Shown here: piece by piece, positions 27,916-36,918 of the stretch
Layout of the letters: every line of letters starts with the position of its first letter
How positions within the stretch are numbered: position 1 is the first letter of the stretch
Assembly: GCA_003818205.1 (NCBI GenBank)
Contig: RPRQ01000004.1
Coordinates: 56,151 to 120,150 of the forward strand
Origin: Bacteroidales bacterium
Lineage (GTDB): Bacteria; Bacteroidota; Bacteroidia; Bacteroidales; Tenuifilaceae
DNA length: 64,000 nucleotides
Direction: 5' to 3'
Position numbers and translations under genes: made by a program
The notes under the pieces: model-generated
The model's input: only the letters and a program-made list of their open reading frames with translations
What the model was told of the DNA's origin: nothing
The model's database searches: none

Positions 27916-28096
27916 TCAATCAACCTCTTTTTTTAACTCCATTTTATATACACTCCCAATTGGGTATTTCTGTTCCTTCTACCTTTATCCTATTGCCTAT
28001 TATTCGAACAATTCTGGAAATTGATACGATGAATGATTTGTGCACTCTAACAAACTGATAAGTTGGAAGTTTTGATGGACCGTTAGAGTCGGTTGT
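27916..28096 (-). pseudogene. Decayed LytTR-domain fragment
   Basis: On the - strand the sequence reads KLPTYQFVRVHKSFIVSISR, then IVRIIGNRIKVEGTEIP, clearly the second half of a LytTR DNA-binding domain (the intact gene beside it has FLRVHKSYIV and AEIPIGKSYR). After EIP one extra base near 27960 shifts the frame; in the other frame it continues IGSVYKMELKKEVD and ends at 27916. The receiver domain is absent. It faces the intact regulator and ends 14 bp from it. The rest of the 437-bp gap 27902-28338 contains a 64-codon frame I do not support. Confidence 0.7.
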
Positions 28097-28338
28097 TCAC
28101 TCATCAATAGCTAAATTCATTGCTTCTGTAAAAGACTTTACCTGCTCAGCTCCAAATCTTTCTATTATCTTATACGGCTTTGCCTCAGCATACATCTCCT
28201 GATTTTCTGCAATATTAGAATTCAAACCGCTCCAAATAGTGTGAATGATGTAATTCATAAATAGAATTGTGTAATATATGTCTGTAAACAAAGGCGTTAA
28301 TTTGCATATATTATTTATTTCACTTAAAAACTAAAAAA

Positions 28339-28716
28339 ATGAAAAAAATTAATTTATTGTTAATTTTAACTATTGTTACTCTAATGGGGTTCTTTATTTC
28401 ATCTTGCAAAAAGGAGAAAACAGAAGTTAATATGGTTATAAGAAATTGGACTTTAGAGTCGAAGACTGTAGCTGGTTTGAATGTTGCAACAAGTTGTGAA
28501 GATAATTCAAAATGGAATTTTAAAAGCGATGGAACATATGTTATCGATGATAGCTGCGACAATACGCAAACAGGTACATGGGAATTGGCAGACGATGCTA
28601 AAACATTAACGTTGGATAATAATACGATTTACAAGGTAATTGAAAATAGTATTAGTAAACTCGTTATAGAACTGCAGGTTGGTGAAGTCGGGTTAGTAAG
28701 GTGGACATTTAATTAA
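28339..28716 (+). CDS. Small lipocalin-like lipoprotein
   Basis: Lipoprotein of 125 aa with a signal ending in FISSC. The mature part has the pattern of Bacteroidota lipocalin-like proteins: an N-terminal WTLES strand, then WNFKSDGTYVIDD, TGTWEL and a C-terminal RWTF. Two cysteines (in TSCED and DSCDN) could form a disulfide. No ligand can be predicted. It is a monocistronic gene whose transcript would end at the palindrome at 28732-28765. Confidence 0.75.
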   Translation: MKKINLLLILTIVTLMGFFISSCKKEKTEVNMVIRNWTLESKTVAGLNVATSCEDNSKWNFKSDGTYVIDDSCDNTQTGTWELADDAKTLTLDNNTIYKVIENSISKLVIELQVGEVGLVRWTFN

Positions 28717-28731
28717 TTGATGATTATAAAA

Positions 28732-28765
28732 AAGATAAGGCTTCAAAATTTTGAAGCCTTATCTT
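28732..28765. terminator. Perfect 34-bp palindromic bidirectional terminator
   Basis: The 34 bases are exactly self-complementary: a 17-bp arm beginning AAGATAAGGC meets its reverse complement with no separate loop. It lies between two convergent genes, the lipocalin-like lipoprotein (+) and the prenyltransferase (-), as expected of a shared terminator. Flanking A- and T-rich stretches give U-runs in both directions. Confidence 0.8.
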
Positions 28766-28811
28766 AATCCATTAATAACCTGCAATACATTTTTAATCTA
28801 CATATGCTAGG

Positions 28812-29816
28812 TTATACAACTTTCGAAATTATTACATCCAAAATTAAACCGACTAGGAACAGTATGCTGAATCGTCGGTTGTAAACAAAAGCAAAACTTG
28901 CAAAATAAAGCGGCCATGTGGTTGGTCTGTTCGGATCGGGTTGTGTTGGTTTTGGAGAAAGAAACACTTTTATTGTCTCTAAATACTTTGGAATAGCCAG
29001 TAACACCAATAACAACGAAAGGCCTAATACACCTTTGTAAATAAAATAACCAACTACTGCATACTGCAAGAACCAGATGAATAGAGTTGTGTATCGTGAT
29101 ATTTTCTCACCCAGCATTACAGGAATTGTGTAAACCTTTTTTTCAAGATCCTTGTCCGATTTATCGATATGCTTGCCAAATATGACACTTGTTGGGCCAA
29201 TGGCGTAGAGCAAACTTATATACAGAACATTCCAATTCCATAACCCATTTGAGGTAACATAGAAGGCTCCGCCGATCATTAGAGGGCCCCAAACCAAAAC
29301 TACAGTAGGTTCACCTAGCCCAATATACTTTAAAGGCCAAGTGTAAAATAAAAGAAATATAATACCAGCAGCCATTAGGTATAAAGTCGTTTTATCGGTT
29401 CGTAACACGAGAAATAATCCACAAGTTACTGCAATCAAAAGGGCGAAAAGGATATACCCATAAAAAGTATTTTTGGTTGTATATCCTCTCTCAACTATTT
29501 GAGGGCCATACAAAGTTCTGTAATAGTTATCCTTGTCAATACCATTATTGTAATCAATCAGGTCGTTTAATAGATTATTTGCCGCATGGGCAAAGACTAA
29601 CCCAACTAAACAGATTAAAAAATTAGTAGTATTAAAAACACCAGTAAAGTTATATGCCAGTAAACCTCCAATGGCACAGGAAATTGCTGTCATTATAAAT
29701 ACTGCCGCACGGGATGCAACAAGCCACCTTGAAACAATATCAAGTGTACCCCATTCTTCTTTTGTAACTTGTGGAATAACCTTTAAAGATTTAATCCAGA
29801 ATGATATAGATGTCAT
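28812..29816 (-). CDS. UbiA-family prenyltransferase
   Basis: Membrane prenyltransferase of 334 aa with eight or nine helices. The first Asp-rich motif is NDLIDYNNGID near residues 95-105 and the second is KHIDKSDKDLEKK. The segment YTWPLKYIGLGEP resembles MenA-type enzymes, which attach a polyprenyl chain to dihydroxynaphthoate in menaquinone synthesis, but the substrate is not proven. It follows lipoyl synthase by 29 bp on the same strand. The nearby mevalonate operon would supply its isoprenoid donor, an inference from proximity only. Confidence 0.75.
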   Translation of the reverse strand: MTSISFWIKSLKVIPQVTKEEWGTLDIVSRWLVASRAAVFIMTAISCAIGGLLAYNFTGVFNTTNFLICLVGLVFAHAANNLLNDLIDYNNGIDKDNYYRTLYGPQIVERGYTTKNTFYGYILFALLIAVTCGLFLVLRTDKTTLYLMAAGIIFLLFYTWPLKYIGLGEPTVVLVWGPLMIGGAFYVTSNGLWNWNVLYISLLYAIGPTSVIFGKHIDKSDKDLEKKVYTIPVMLGEKISRYTTLFIWFLQYAVVGYFIYKGVLGLSLLLVLLAIPKYLETIKVFLSPKPTQPDPNRPTTWPLYFASFAFVYNRRFSILFLVGLILDVIISKVV

Positions 29817-29845
29817 GATTGGATAAGTTTAAGTTAGTAAATAGG

Positions 29846-30712
29846 TTAAAAGTCTATATTAACATGCCTTTCGGCATGGTACGATGATCTTACCAAAGGG
29901 CCACTCTCAACGTGCTTAAATCCCTTTGAAAGTCCTATTTTCTTGTAATTCTCAAATATCTCGGGTTTTATATACTCAACCAGCTTTGTGTGTAACTCAG
30001 AAGGAGGCAAATACTGTCCAATGGTAAGCACCTTTACTCCAGCAAGAAGTAAATCATCCATTACTTTCAGCACTTCTTCGTCCAATTCACCAAGACCAAG
30101 CATGAAGCCGCTCTTAGTAATTACTCCTGACTGAGAGATATAACTTAATACATCAAGGCTTTTGTTGTATGTTGCCAAACTTCTTATTTGGGGGCTAATA
30201 CGCTCAACCGTTTCAATGTTATGAGAGATTACCTCTGGCTTTTCATTAATCACCAAATCCAACAAACCGTGATTGTTGTTAAAGTCAGGAATTAGAACCT
30301 CCATAGTTGTTTGTGGATTTTCCTGCTTAACGGTTTTAATTGTGTGAGCCCAAAAAGATGCTCCCTGATCTTCCAGATCATCTCGGGCAACTGAGGTTAT
30401 TACGCAATGTTTAAGCGCTAATGTTTTGATTGTTTTAGCCAAACGCTCAGCTTCGCCCCAATCGACAGGGTCAGGTTTTAACGATTTCACAAAGCAGAAA
30501 CGACAATTGCGGGTACATTTCTCGCCGAGAATCATAAATGTTGCAGTGCCTGCACTCCAGCACTCCCCTTTATTGGGACAGTTCCCGCTGCTGCATATGG
30601 TATTTAGCTTATGCTCCTCGATTAAATTATTGACCCTTGAATAATCAGCCCCGTGTGGTAAAGGAACTTTCATCCAACGAGGCAGGTGATTTATATCTTT
30701 TTTGATGCTCAT
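29846..30712 (-). CDS. lipA: Lipoyl synthase
   Basis: Radical SAM enzyme that inserts two sulfurs into octanoyl groups of 2-oxoacid dehydrogenase and related complexes. The auxiliary cluster cysteines are C40, C45 and C51 (CSSGNCPNKGEC) and the radical SAM cysteines are C66, C70 and C73 (CTRNCRFC). The C-terminal RSSYHAE carries the conserved serine ligand. The length of 288 aa is normal. It starts 64 bp from the divergent FNR-like gene and lies upstream of the prenyltransferase gene in the same direction. Confidence 0.95.
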   Translation of the reverse strand: MSIKKDINHLPRWMKVPLPHGADYSRVNNLIEEHKLNTICSSGNCPNKGECWSAGTATFMILGEKCTRNCRFCFVKSLKPDPVDWGEAERLAKTIKTLALKHCVITSVARDDLEDQGASFWAHTIKTVKQENPQTTMEVLIPDFNNNHGLLDLVINEKPEVISHNIETVERISPQIRSLATYNKSLDVLSYISQSGVITKSGFMLGLGELDEEVLKVMDDLLLAGVKVLTIGQYLPPSELHTKLVEYIKPEIFENYKKIGLSKGFKHVESGPLVRSSYHAERHVNIDF

Positions 30713-30776
30713 AATTCAATATTTAGAGACTGAACAATCCATCTATCGTAATGTTTAAGTTGTATTTACTAAATTG

Positions 30777-31469
30777 ATGAAACAAGTTAAAAACGGAATT
30801 ACCTACACTCCAGAATCTGTTGTAATAGATAGTCCACGGGTGGTACAGCAAATTCGATTTATAAGTAAAAATGCTTTTATCATAAGATTTAACCGCGATA
30901 ACCTTCAGTTTAAAGCAGGTCAGTTTGTTGCAGTTGGAGTTGAACCATTGCAGCAAAGAGAATACTCAATTTATAGCGGCGAAAAAGATGATTATATCGA
31001 GATCTTAGTTCGTGAAGTTTTAGGAGGCAATGTTTCTCAGCAGCTAAAACAAATTGAGATAGGTCAATCATTATTGGTTAGTGGACCGTTGGGCATTACC
31101 ACGATTAATGAGGAGGATATAAACTCTAAAAGATTTGTTTTTATTGGCTCAGGGACAGGGATATCGCCATTTCATAGTTTCATCACTTCATATCCAAAAA
31201 TTGACTATACCATTATCCATGGAGTTCGCTATTTAAGTGAGGCGTATGATAAAAACGACTACGATCCTCAACGCTATGTTTTATGCACATCAAGAGAAAA
31301 AGGAGGAAATTACTATGGCAGAGTAACAAGTTTCTTACTGGATTTCAGAATTGGACCTAACACTCTTTTCTATGTGTGTGGCAATAGCAGTATGATTTAC
31401 GAGGTTTATGATATATTAAGAAAAAAAGGCGTATCGATGGGAAGCATACATTCCGAGGTATATTTCTGA
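30777..31469 (+). CDS. Ferredoxin-NADP reductase-like flavoprotein
   Basis: Flavin oxidoreductase of 230 aa in the ferredoxin-NADP(+) reductase superfamily. The FAD-binding motif is REYSIYSG, followed by the GxGTG-type nucleotide motif IGSGTGISPF, and YVCGNSSMI near the C-terminus. No iron-sulfur or extra domain is attached. The start is placed at ATG 30777 rather than the TTG one codon earlier. It is divergent from lipA and convergent with the mevalonate operon. The electron partner is unknown. Confidence 0.8.
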   Translation: MKQVKNGITYTPESVVIDSPRVVQQIRFISKNAFIIRFNRDNLQFKAGQFVAVGVEPLQQREYSIYSGEKDDYIEILVREVLGGNVSQQLKQIEIGQSLLVSGPLGITTINEEDINSKRFVFIGSGTGISPFHSFITSYPKIDYTIIHGVRYLSEAYDKNDYDPQRYVLCTSREKGGNYYGRVTSFLLDFRIGPNTLFYVCGNSSMIYEVYDILRKKGVSMGSIHSEVYF

Positions 31470-31496
31470 ATTACCTTACAGAACTAAAATCGCCAG

Positions 31497-32402
31497 CTAA
31501 AAGATTAATATATTATACCCGGCTTTTTCAAAGTGATGCTTTGTTTCTACAATATTATCGGAAAAACCTAAAAAGTATCCACCACCTGAGCCACAAAGCT
31601 TTAAATAGAAAAGATTCCTTTCAATTCCATAGTTCATATGGATGACAATATCTTTAAGAATCATCTTTTCAAACAAGACTAGCTGTAAGCGAGAAAGTTC
31701 ATGAACCAAAGAGTAGAAATACTTTTCATCGCCCTCTTTGAGAATCTCTTTAATGCAGTCGTTATTTAAAGGAATATATTGGTTCTTTAATCTATCTAGA
31801 TATTCATTATCCAAACTGCATCTATGATTGAAATAGGTTACTAAGTCACTAGTTTTCACTTTATTTCCACAATTGACCAAGAATAAACCACGCCTTCGCA
31901 GGATTTCATTGATAGGAATACTAATCCGTTCCAATGGATTGTTCCCTTTTACATGAATAGGTGAATTAAGATAGCTGACTAGAGGATCAATACCTGAACT
32001 TGTGCCATGAAAGATAGATTCGAGATGAGCTAGATGTTGTTTCAAACTAAGCACATCCGTAGATTCGACAGAATTCTTCACATATCTATCAAAGATTGCT
32101 GCCACCAAAGCACCAGAACTTCCAAGCCCTGCTCCCATTGGAATATCAGACTTAAAATAGAGCCCATTTTCAACATCTTTCTCAAATCGATTAACATCTA
32201 AGCGCAGCCTTTCATCCAACAATCTATAGTACTTTAAGAATAAACTTAAACTCCGATTTGACTCAATGGCTTTAGAGGTATTGTCCGATTCATCCTTCAT
32301 GAAAGCCCAATCACCCTTAAATCGTCCATAAGGAATCGCTAGGGCATTGGAATTTAAAAGGATGGAGTATTCGCCGAAAACAAGAATTTTTGAAGGGTAC
32401 AT
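31497..32402 (-). CDS. Mevalonate kinase-like GHMP kinase
   Basis: GHMP-superfamily kinase of 301 aa, the last gene of the seven-gene operon. Motif 1 is VFGEYSILL; motif 2 is the ATP-binding loop PMGAGLGSSGALVAA; then GTSSGIDPLV contains the probable catalytic Asp; motif 3 is LKLCGSGGGYFLG. This matches mevalonate kinase better than phosphomevalonate kinase. It starts immediately after the decarboxylase stop. With the GYDIA kinase it would supply the two phosphorylation steps between HMG-CoA reductase and diphosphomevalonate decarboxylase. Confidence 0.78.
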   Translation of the reverse strand: MYPSKILVFGEYSILLNSNALAIPYGRFKGDWAFMKDESDNTSKAIESNRSLSLFLKYYRLLDERLRLDVNRFEKDVENGLYFKSDIPMGAGLGSSGALVAAIFDRYVKNSVESTDVLSLKQHLAHLESIFHGTSSGIDPLVSYLNSPIHVKGNNPLERISIPINEILRRRGLFLVNCGNKVKTSDLVTYFNHRCSLDNEYLDRLKNQYIPLNNDCIKEILKEGDEKYFYSLVHELSRLQLVLFEKMILKDIVIHMNYGIERNLFYLKLCGSGGGYFLGFSDNIVETKHHFEKAGYNILIF

Positions 32403-33455
32403 TTAATTAGAATCTATTAGTATTGGGCCCATCCCTACTTTATCATCTATCCATTTCCCATCTTCGCACAAGGCCGTCAAATCGGTGTTGATGAAGAGCA
32501 GCATTTTATCGCGAATATCCTCGGAGTACAGCAAATGTATGTTTGGACCAGCATCTAGCGTAAAAGTGAACTCTAATTTAGTTTCATCTCGAAATTGTTT
32601 CAATTTATTTATAATCTGCAACGTTTCTGGCTTAATCAGAATAAACGAAGGATGTGATGTAAGAAACATGGCATGCAGGTTTGCTGCTTCGTATTCAACA
32701 ATTTCACCAAATACCTTTTCATTGCAGCATTTCAGAGCATCAATTAGATTAATTGCGTTAAATCTTCCAGTATTTACTCGGCTCTCCTTGTATGGATTTG
32801 ATTCCATCAACTCATGCCCTTGGCTGCTGCTAATTGCCTTTTCACCAGAGCTAACTATCAGAATGGAATCGTAATAGCTATTAAATTTCTCATCTACTTG
32901 GTTGGATAGCGGGATGGCATAATCATCAGACGAACCCTCGATTCCTGATGTTTCACCCCATAACACCCACCCGCCATAAACTGATCTACTAGCACTTCCT
33001 GAGCCAAGTCGAGCTAAGTATGATGCCTTTTTTAAGAAATCTTCTTCATTCATGTTTATTCCCAACACTTTATTTTTGATACTGAGAAGACAAAGCGCTA
33101 ATGCGCTTAACGATGAAGCTGAAGAGGCAATTCCTGCAGAATGTGGAAAAGAGTTGTGGGTGCTGATATCTAAATTAAGCGTGCTTAAAGCAGGGAACTC
33201 TTTTGATACAACTTCGATGAATGAACGGATTTTACTCTCAAAAGGAACATTCTTTTTACCCTGAAACAAAAGGCTAAAAGCAGGGTTTTTAAGATTGTTT
33301 TTGTGATTAAATTCGATTGTTGTTTCGGTATAGCAATTTGTTAAAGTCATGCTAACAGAGGGGTTTAAAGGAAGTTGAAACCCCTTCTTGCCCCAATATT
33401 TAACGAGAGCAATGTTTGACGGGCTACGCCATGCTATTTTTCCTGATCGAACCAT
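32403..33455 (-). CDS. mvaD: Diphosphomevalonate decarboxylase
   Basis: GHMP-superfamily enzyme of 350 aa that converts mevalonate 5-diphosphate to isopentenyl diphosphate. Family signatures are clear: PSNIALVKYWGKKG near the N-terminus, PLNPSVSMTL, HSAGIASSASS as the ATP loop and GSGSASRSVYGG; the C-terminal LDAGPNIHLLY contains the conserved Asp. It lies 6 bp after the GYDIA kinase gene and directly abuts the mevalonate kinase-like gene. The length is usual for bacterial enzymes. Confidence 0.93.
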   Translation of the reverse strand: MVRSGKIAWRSPSNIALVKYWGKKGFQLPLNPSVSMTLTNCYTETTIEFNHKNNLKNPAFSLLFQGKKNVPFESKIRSFIEVVSKEFPALSTLNLDISTHNSFPHSAGIASSASSLSALALCLLSIKNKVLGINMNEEDFLKKASYLARLGSGSASRSVYGGWVLWGETSGIEGSSDDYAIPLSNQVDEKFNSYYDSILIVSSGEKAISSSQGHELMESNPYKESRVNTGRFNAINLIDALKCCNEKVFGEIVEYEAANLHAMFLTSHPSFILIKPETLQIINKLKQFRDETKLEFTFTLDAGPNIHLLYSEDIRDKMLLFINTDLTALCEDGKWIDDKVGMGPILIDSN

Positions 33456-33461
33456 TTTAAT

Positions 33462-34400
33462 TTATGCTAGTTTTTTAATTATCTCGTCGAAGCCAAAGAA
33501 GGTTTCAAGCCCTTTATCTCTAAAATAGTTTTTTATACGCTTTTTTGGTAGCTGAGATATGACCATGGCAAAATCACCACCCCATGCTCCAAGCGATTTA
33601 ATTTCCCCATCAAAATCATTAAAATATTCCGATTTCACCCTCGGCAACTTTAGAGTTTTTGAAACGATAATTTCATGTTCAACAATGCATCTCACAAACT
33701 CCTTAAGACTAGATTCTGTTGCTATTCTTTCTGTTAGTTCAGAGATTGTAGAAGCCATGTTTTCGCGCCTAATGACTTCTATAGTTTTTTCAATGCTGGT
33801 CGATGTTTTTTGTTTTCTACCCAAATAAACAAAATAGATATTCTCCCTAAATTCAGGTTTGAAGGCAACAGGAGTAATTTTTCGTCCATCTTTGGTTAAT
33901 TGATACAAAATTGGAGTTGCTGAATTAGATGCAGCAATATCATACCCCGAACCAGAGGAAACTTGCTTGTTTAATTCGAATGGATCAATTCCTGCCCAAT
34001 TAGCTATGTTTGAAATCAGAGTGGCGCTGCTTCCCCAGCCCCAACTAATACTAAACTGAATATCGCTGGAAAATTCATACGTGGTATTATCGTTAAACAA
34101 CAAAGGTTTTAATTCCAAAGCTGCACTTAATAATTTCTGCAATCCAAGAGCGATTTCATCATTATTTGAATCAATGATATTTAAGTCTTCACTATTAAAA
34201 TTCGCATTAAACCATGGCTTCCCTTGCTCTGTTGCTTTCCAAAGCAATGAGGGTTTATCATTTATGATACTTGTAACCATCATTTGCTGTCCATACTTAA
34301 GGGGAGCAGCCAACGCTTTTGCGCCCGTTAACACAAAGTACTCCCCGGTGATAATCAGATTACCATTCGAAAAAAAGGTATTTTGTGTTACTTCATTCAT
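33462..34400 (-). CDS. GYDIA-family GHMP kinase, probable phosphomevalonate kinase
   Basis: GHMP kinase of 312 aa marked by GSGYDIA near residue 150, the signature of a Bacteroidota family whose members usually sit beside HMG-CoA reductase. Motif 1 is ITGEYFVLTG, motif 2 the serine-rich GWGWGSSATLISN, and motif 3 GAWGGDFAM. Since the operon already has a mevalonate kinase-like gene and a decarboxylase, this one most plausibly phosphorylates phosphomevalonate. That is a pathway-hole argument, not a proven activity. Its start overlaps the HMG-CoA reductase stop by 4 bp. Confidence 0.8.
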   Translation of the reverse strand: MNEVTQNTFFSNGNLIITGEYFVLTGAKALAAPLKYGQQMMVTSIINDKPSLLWKATEQGKPWFNANFNSEDLNIIDSNNDEIALGLQKLLSAALELKPLLFNDNTTYEFSSDIQFSISWGWGSSATLISNIANWAGIDPFELNKQVSSGSGYDIAASNSATPILYQLTKDGRKITPVAFKPEFRENIYFVYLGRKQKTSTSIEKTIEVIRRENMASTISELTERIATESSLKEFVRCIVEHEIIVSKTLKLPRVKSEYFNDFDGEIKSLGAWGGDFAMVISQLPKKRIKNYFRDKGLETFFGFDEIIKKLA

Positions 34401-35698
34401 ACTCCATTCCTTAAACTATCGATGTAATCGGAAACTGCCTTAAAAGAAACTGTGTCATGTTTAAAATGTTCCTCGACTCTCTCCTTTTCAGCTGCACTAG
34501 CATTAAACTGATATAAAATATTGTTAAGATGACGTTTCATATGACCTTTTTGAATACCATCGGTAATGAGAGAACGAATGGCTGCGAAATTATTTGCTAG
34601 GCCTGCCGCAGCAACAACCTGCATAAGTTCTTTTGCTGATGGATTACCCATAATCTGCAATGCTAACTTCGCTAAAGGATGAACAGACGTAACTCCTCCT
34701 ACAGTACCTACTGACAAAGGGAGTCGAAGAGTGTACTTGAACCGGTTTTCATCTATTTCAATATCTGTAAGAGAAGTGTATTTTCCATCTTTCGAAGCAT
34801 AAGCGTGTCCGCAAGCCTCAACTGCTCTAAAATCATTTCCTGTGGATATTAGAACAGCATCAATACCATTGAATATTCCCTTGTTATGCGTAACGGCTCT
34901 TTGAATATTTTCATGTGCAATTCTAACTGCTTTCTCAAATTTGCTGGCAAACTGCTCTGAAGTTAAATCCCCTGATATTTGAGAGAGTTCGCTAATATTG
35001 CATTCAACAACACATTCAACCAAACAATCGGGTGTGTAATTCGATAGAATAGCCATTATGATTTCGGCATCAGAGTCAAATTCGGAATAACTATCCTTTA
35101 AAAAAGATAATAACTCAGGACTCATAACTTCAAGACATGAGTTAATCAGGTTGGCTCCCATTGAATCGGCTGTTTCAAAGTCAACATTTAAAACGTGGTA
35201 ATCGCTACCATGACTTAAAGTTATATCGGATATGCCGGCACCTCTCTTCACCATGTTTGAAGTTAAAGGCTTGGTTATAAACAATAACTTCGCTTTCAGT
35301 ATCGACAAATCATTTTGTAACCTTTTAATATCACCTTTCCAAGAAAAGTAAATTTGCCCAACTTTTTTTGTCCCTAATACCCTTGTTCTAAATCCACCTT
35401 TATCCGACCAAAACTTAGCAGCATAAGCAGCTGCAGCAATCACAGAACTCTCCTCTGTAACCATCGGCACGAAGTAGAACCTATCATTAACTAAAAAGTT
35501 AGGGGCAATACCGAATGGAAGAGCATAATTCGAAACATAATTCTCACTTAGATTTTCTATTAAATCATTTAATTCACTTCTGTTTCCTTGAAAAGCCGAC
35601 AATAAATTCGCCTGTTCCTCATTTAAAGGAATAAGCTTTCTAAGAATATCTATTCTTTCTGCTCTATTTAGTTTTGAGAAACCCGTAATGATTTGCAT
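34397..35698 (-). CDS. mvaA: Class II HMG-CoA reductase
   Basis: 433-aa class II reductase that turns HMG-CoA into mevalonate with a nicotinamide cofactor. The active-site Glu is in MVTEESS (residues 79-85), the Lys in THNKGIFNG, the Asp in STGNDFRAVEA and the C-terminal His in KGHMKRH. DSMGAN in the cofactor region carries the Asp associated with NADH use in Pseudomonas mevalonii, suggesting NADH as cofactor. The length and lack of a membrane anchor fit class II. The gene lies between an acyl-CoA dehydrogenase gene (16 bp) and the GYDIA kinase gene. Confidence 0.93.
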   Translation of the reverse strand: MQIITGFSKLNRAERIDILRKLIPLNEEQANLLSAFQGNRSELNDLIENLSENYVSNYALPFGIAPNFLVNDRFYFVPMVTEESSVIAAAAYAAKFWSDKGGFRTRVLGTKKVGQIYFSWKGDIKRLQNDLSILKAKLLFITKPLTSNMVKRGAGISDITLSHGSDYHVLNVDFETADSMGANLINSCLEVMSPELLSFLKDSYSEFDSDAEIIMAILSNYTPDCLVECVVECNISELSQISGDLTSEQFASKFEKAVRIAHENIQRAVTHNKGIFNGIDAVLISTGNDFRAVEACGHAYASKDGKYTSLTDIEIDENRFKYTLRLPLSVGTVGGVTSVHPLAKLALQIMGNPSAKELMQVVAAAGLANNFAAIRSLITDGIQKGHMKRHLNNILYQFNASAAEKERVEEHFKHDTVSFKAVSDYIDSLRNGV

Positions 35699-35714
35699 GG
35701 GATATCTTATTAGT

Positions 35715-36878
35715 TCAGAGCCCTAAATGTCTTGAAATTAAAACCCGCAATATCTCCGAAGTACCTTCGCCAATCTGTAGTATTCGCTGATCTCGATAAA
35801 ACCTTTCTATCTTGTTATCTTTCATTAATCCGTAACTACCAAATATTTGTACCGCTTCATCGGCAATTTCTTTGGCAATTTCGGAGCAGTACAACTTGGC
35901 AATTGCGGCCTCTTTGGCATACGGTAGATTTGAATCTTTTTGCCAGCAAGCCTTATACAACGTGTTTCGGGCTAACTCTAACTTAGTTTCCATATCAGCA
36001 AGTTTAAATGCGATGGACTGAAACTTTCCGATGGGCTGGTTAAATTGGTGTCTGCTCTTCGCATACTCTAAAGCCATTTCGAATGCGCCTTGCGCAAGAC
36101 CCAACCCAATTGCAGCAATAGAAAGCCGACCACCATCGATTATTTCGAGCATTATGCGAGCACCTTTTCCTTCTTCTCCAAGCAAGTTCTCCTTGGGTAC
36201 TTTGCAATTTCTGAAAGTTATCTTACCTGTATCAGCAGCTCTCCATACCATTTTATTTCGGATTGGTTCAGCTATGTAGCCTTCACTTTGCCGTTCAACA
36301 AGTATTGCCGAAAATTTCTTTTTGCCCTCTTTTTCGCCCGTTATAGTCAACGCTGTAACACCTGCAGAGCATACTGATGCTGAATTTGTAATGAATAGTT
36401 TTGAACCATTAATTATATAATAGCCATCACGTAATTCGGCTATGGTTTTTACTCCTGTGGCATCCGACCCTGCATCGGCCTCAGTTAATCCAAACGCCCA
36501 TACATAATCGCCAGATGTTAAGCTAGGCAACAAATGCCGTTTCTGTTTTTCTGTTCCATAATTGAAGATTGGAACTATCCCCAGCGAATTGTGAGCAGCC
36601 ACGGTTGCAGCCTGCGAACTGTCAACTCTAGCCAGCTCTTCAACAGCTATGATGTAGGAAAGAGTATCGAGGTCTTTACCGCCATAAACTTCGGGAATAC
36701 TAATGCCAAATAAGCCCATTTCACCTAAGCGTTTGGTTAATGATTTGGAGAACGTAGCCTCTTCATCCAGTTCTTTGGCTAATGACTCAATCTCTGTCTC
36801 GGCAAAGTGTCTTATTCTCGACCTAAGTTCAATATGGTGTTTTTTTATTAAAGGATTTATATTTACTGTTGCGTCCAT
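35715..36878 (-). CDS. Acyl-CoA dehydrogenase, short/branched-chain type
   Basis: Flavin-dependent acyl-CoA dehydrogenase of 387 aa, the usual length. FAD- and substrate-binding segments include FGLTEADAGSDA, FITNS and, at the C-terminus, IGEGTSEI. The catalytic base is the Glu in GEGTSE, as in short-chain acyl-CoA dehydrogenases. True isovaleryl-CoA dehydrogenases have Ala there and a Glu in the helix that here reads IDGGRLS. Position between methylglutaconyl-CoA hydratase and HMG-CoA reductase suggests isovaleryl-CoA, but the active-site type would also fit butyryl-, isobutyryl- or 2-methylbutyryl-CoA. Confidence 0.85.
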   Translation of the reverse strand: MDATVNINPLIKKHHIELRSRIRHFAETEIESLAKELDEEATFSKSLTKRLGEMGLFGISIPEVYGGKDLDTLSYIIAVEELARVDSSQAATVAAHNSLGIVPIFNYGTEKQKRHLLPSLTSGDYVWAFGLTEADAGSDATGVKTIAELRDGYYIINGSKLFITNSASVCSAGVTALTITGEKEGKKKFSAILVERQSEGYIAEPIRNKMVWRAADTGKITFRNCKVPKENLLGEEGKGARIMLEIIDGGRLSIAAIGLGLAQGAFEMALEYAKSRHQFNQPIGKFQSIAFKLADMETKLELARNTLYKACWQKDSNLPYAKEAAIAKLYCSEIAKEIADEAVQIFGSYGLMKDNKIERFYRDQRILQIGEGTSEILRVLISRHLGL

Positions 36879-36918
36879 GGTTTTATCTAATTGCTGTATT
36901 GCCTATTAATAATCAGTA

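Noticed and set aside
28097..28291. 64-codon - strand frame beside the LytTR fragment
   Set aside because: No recognisable domain, no clear promoter, and it lies in decayed DNA; its stop directly precedes the LytTR fragment in the same frame but the sequence is not LytTR-like.
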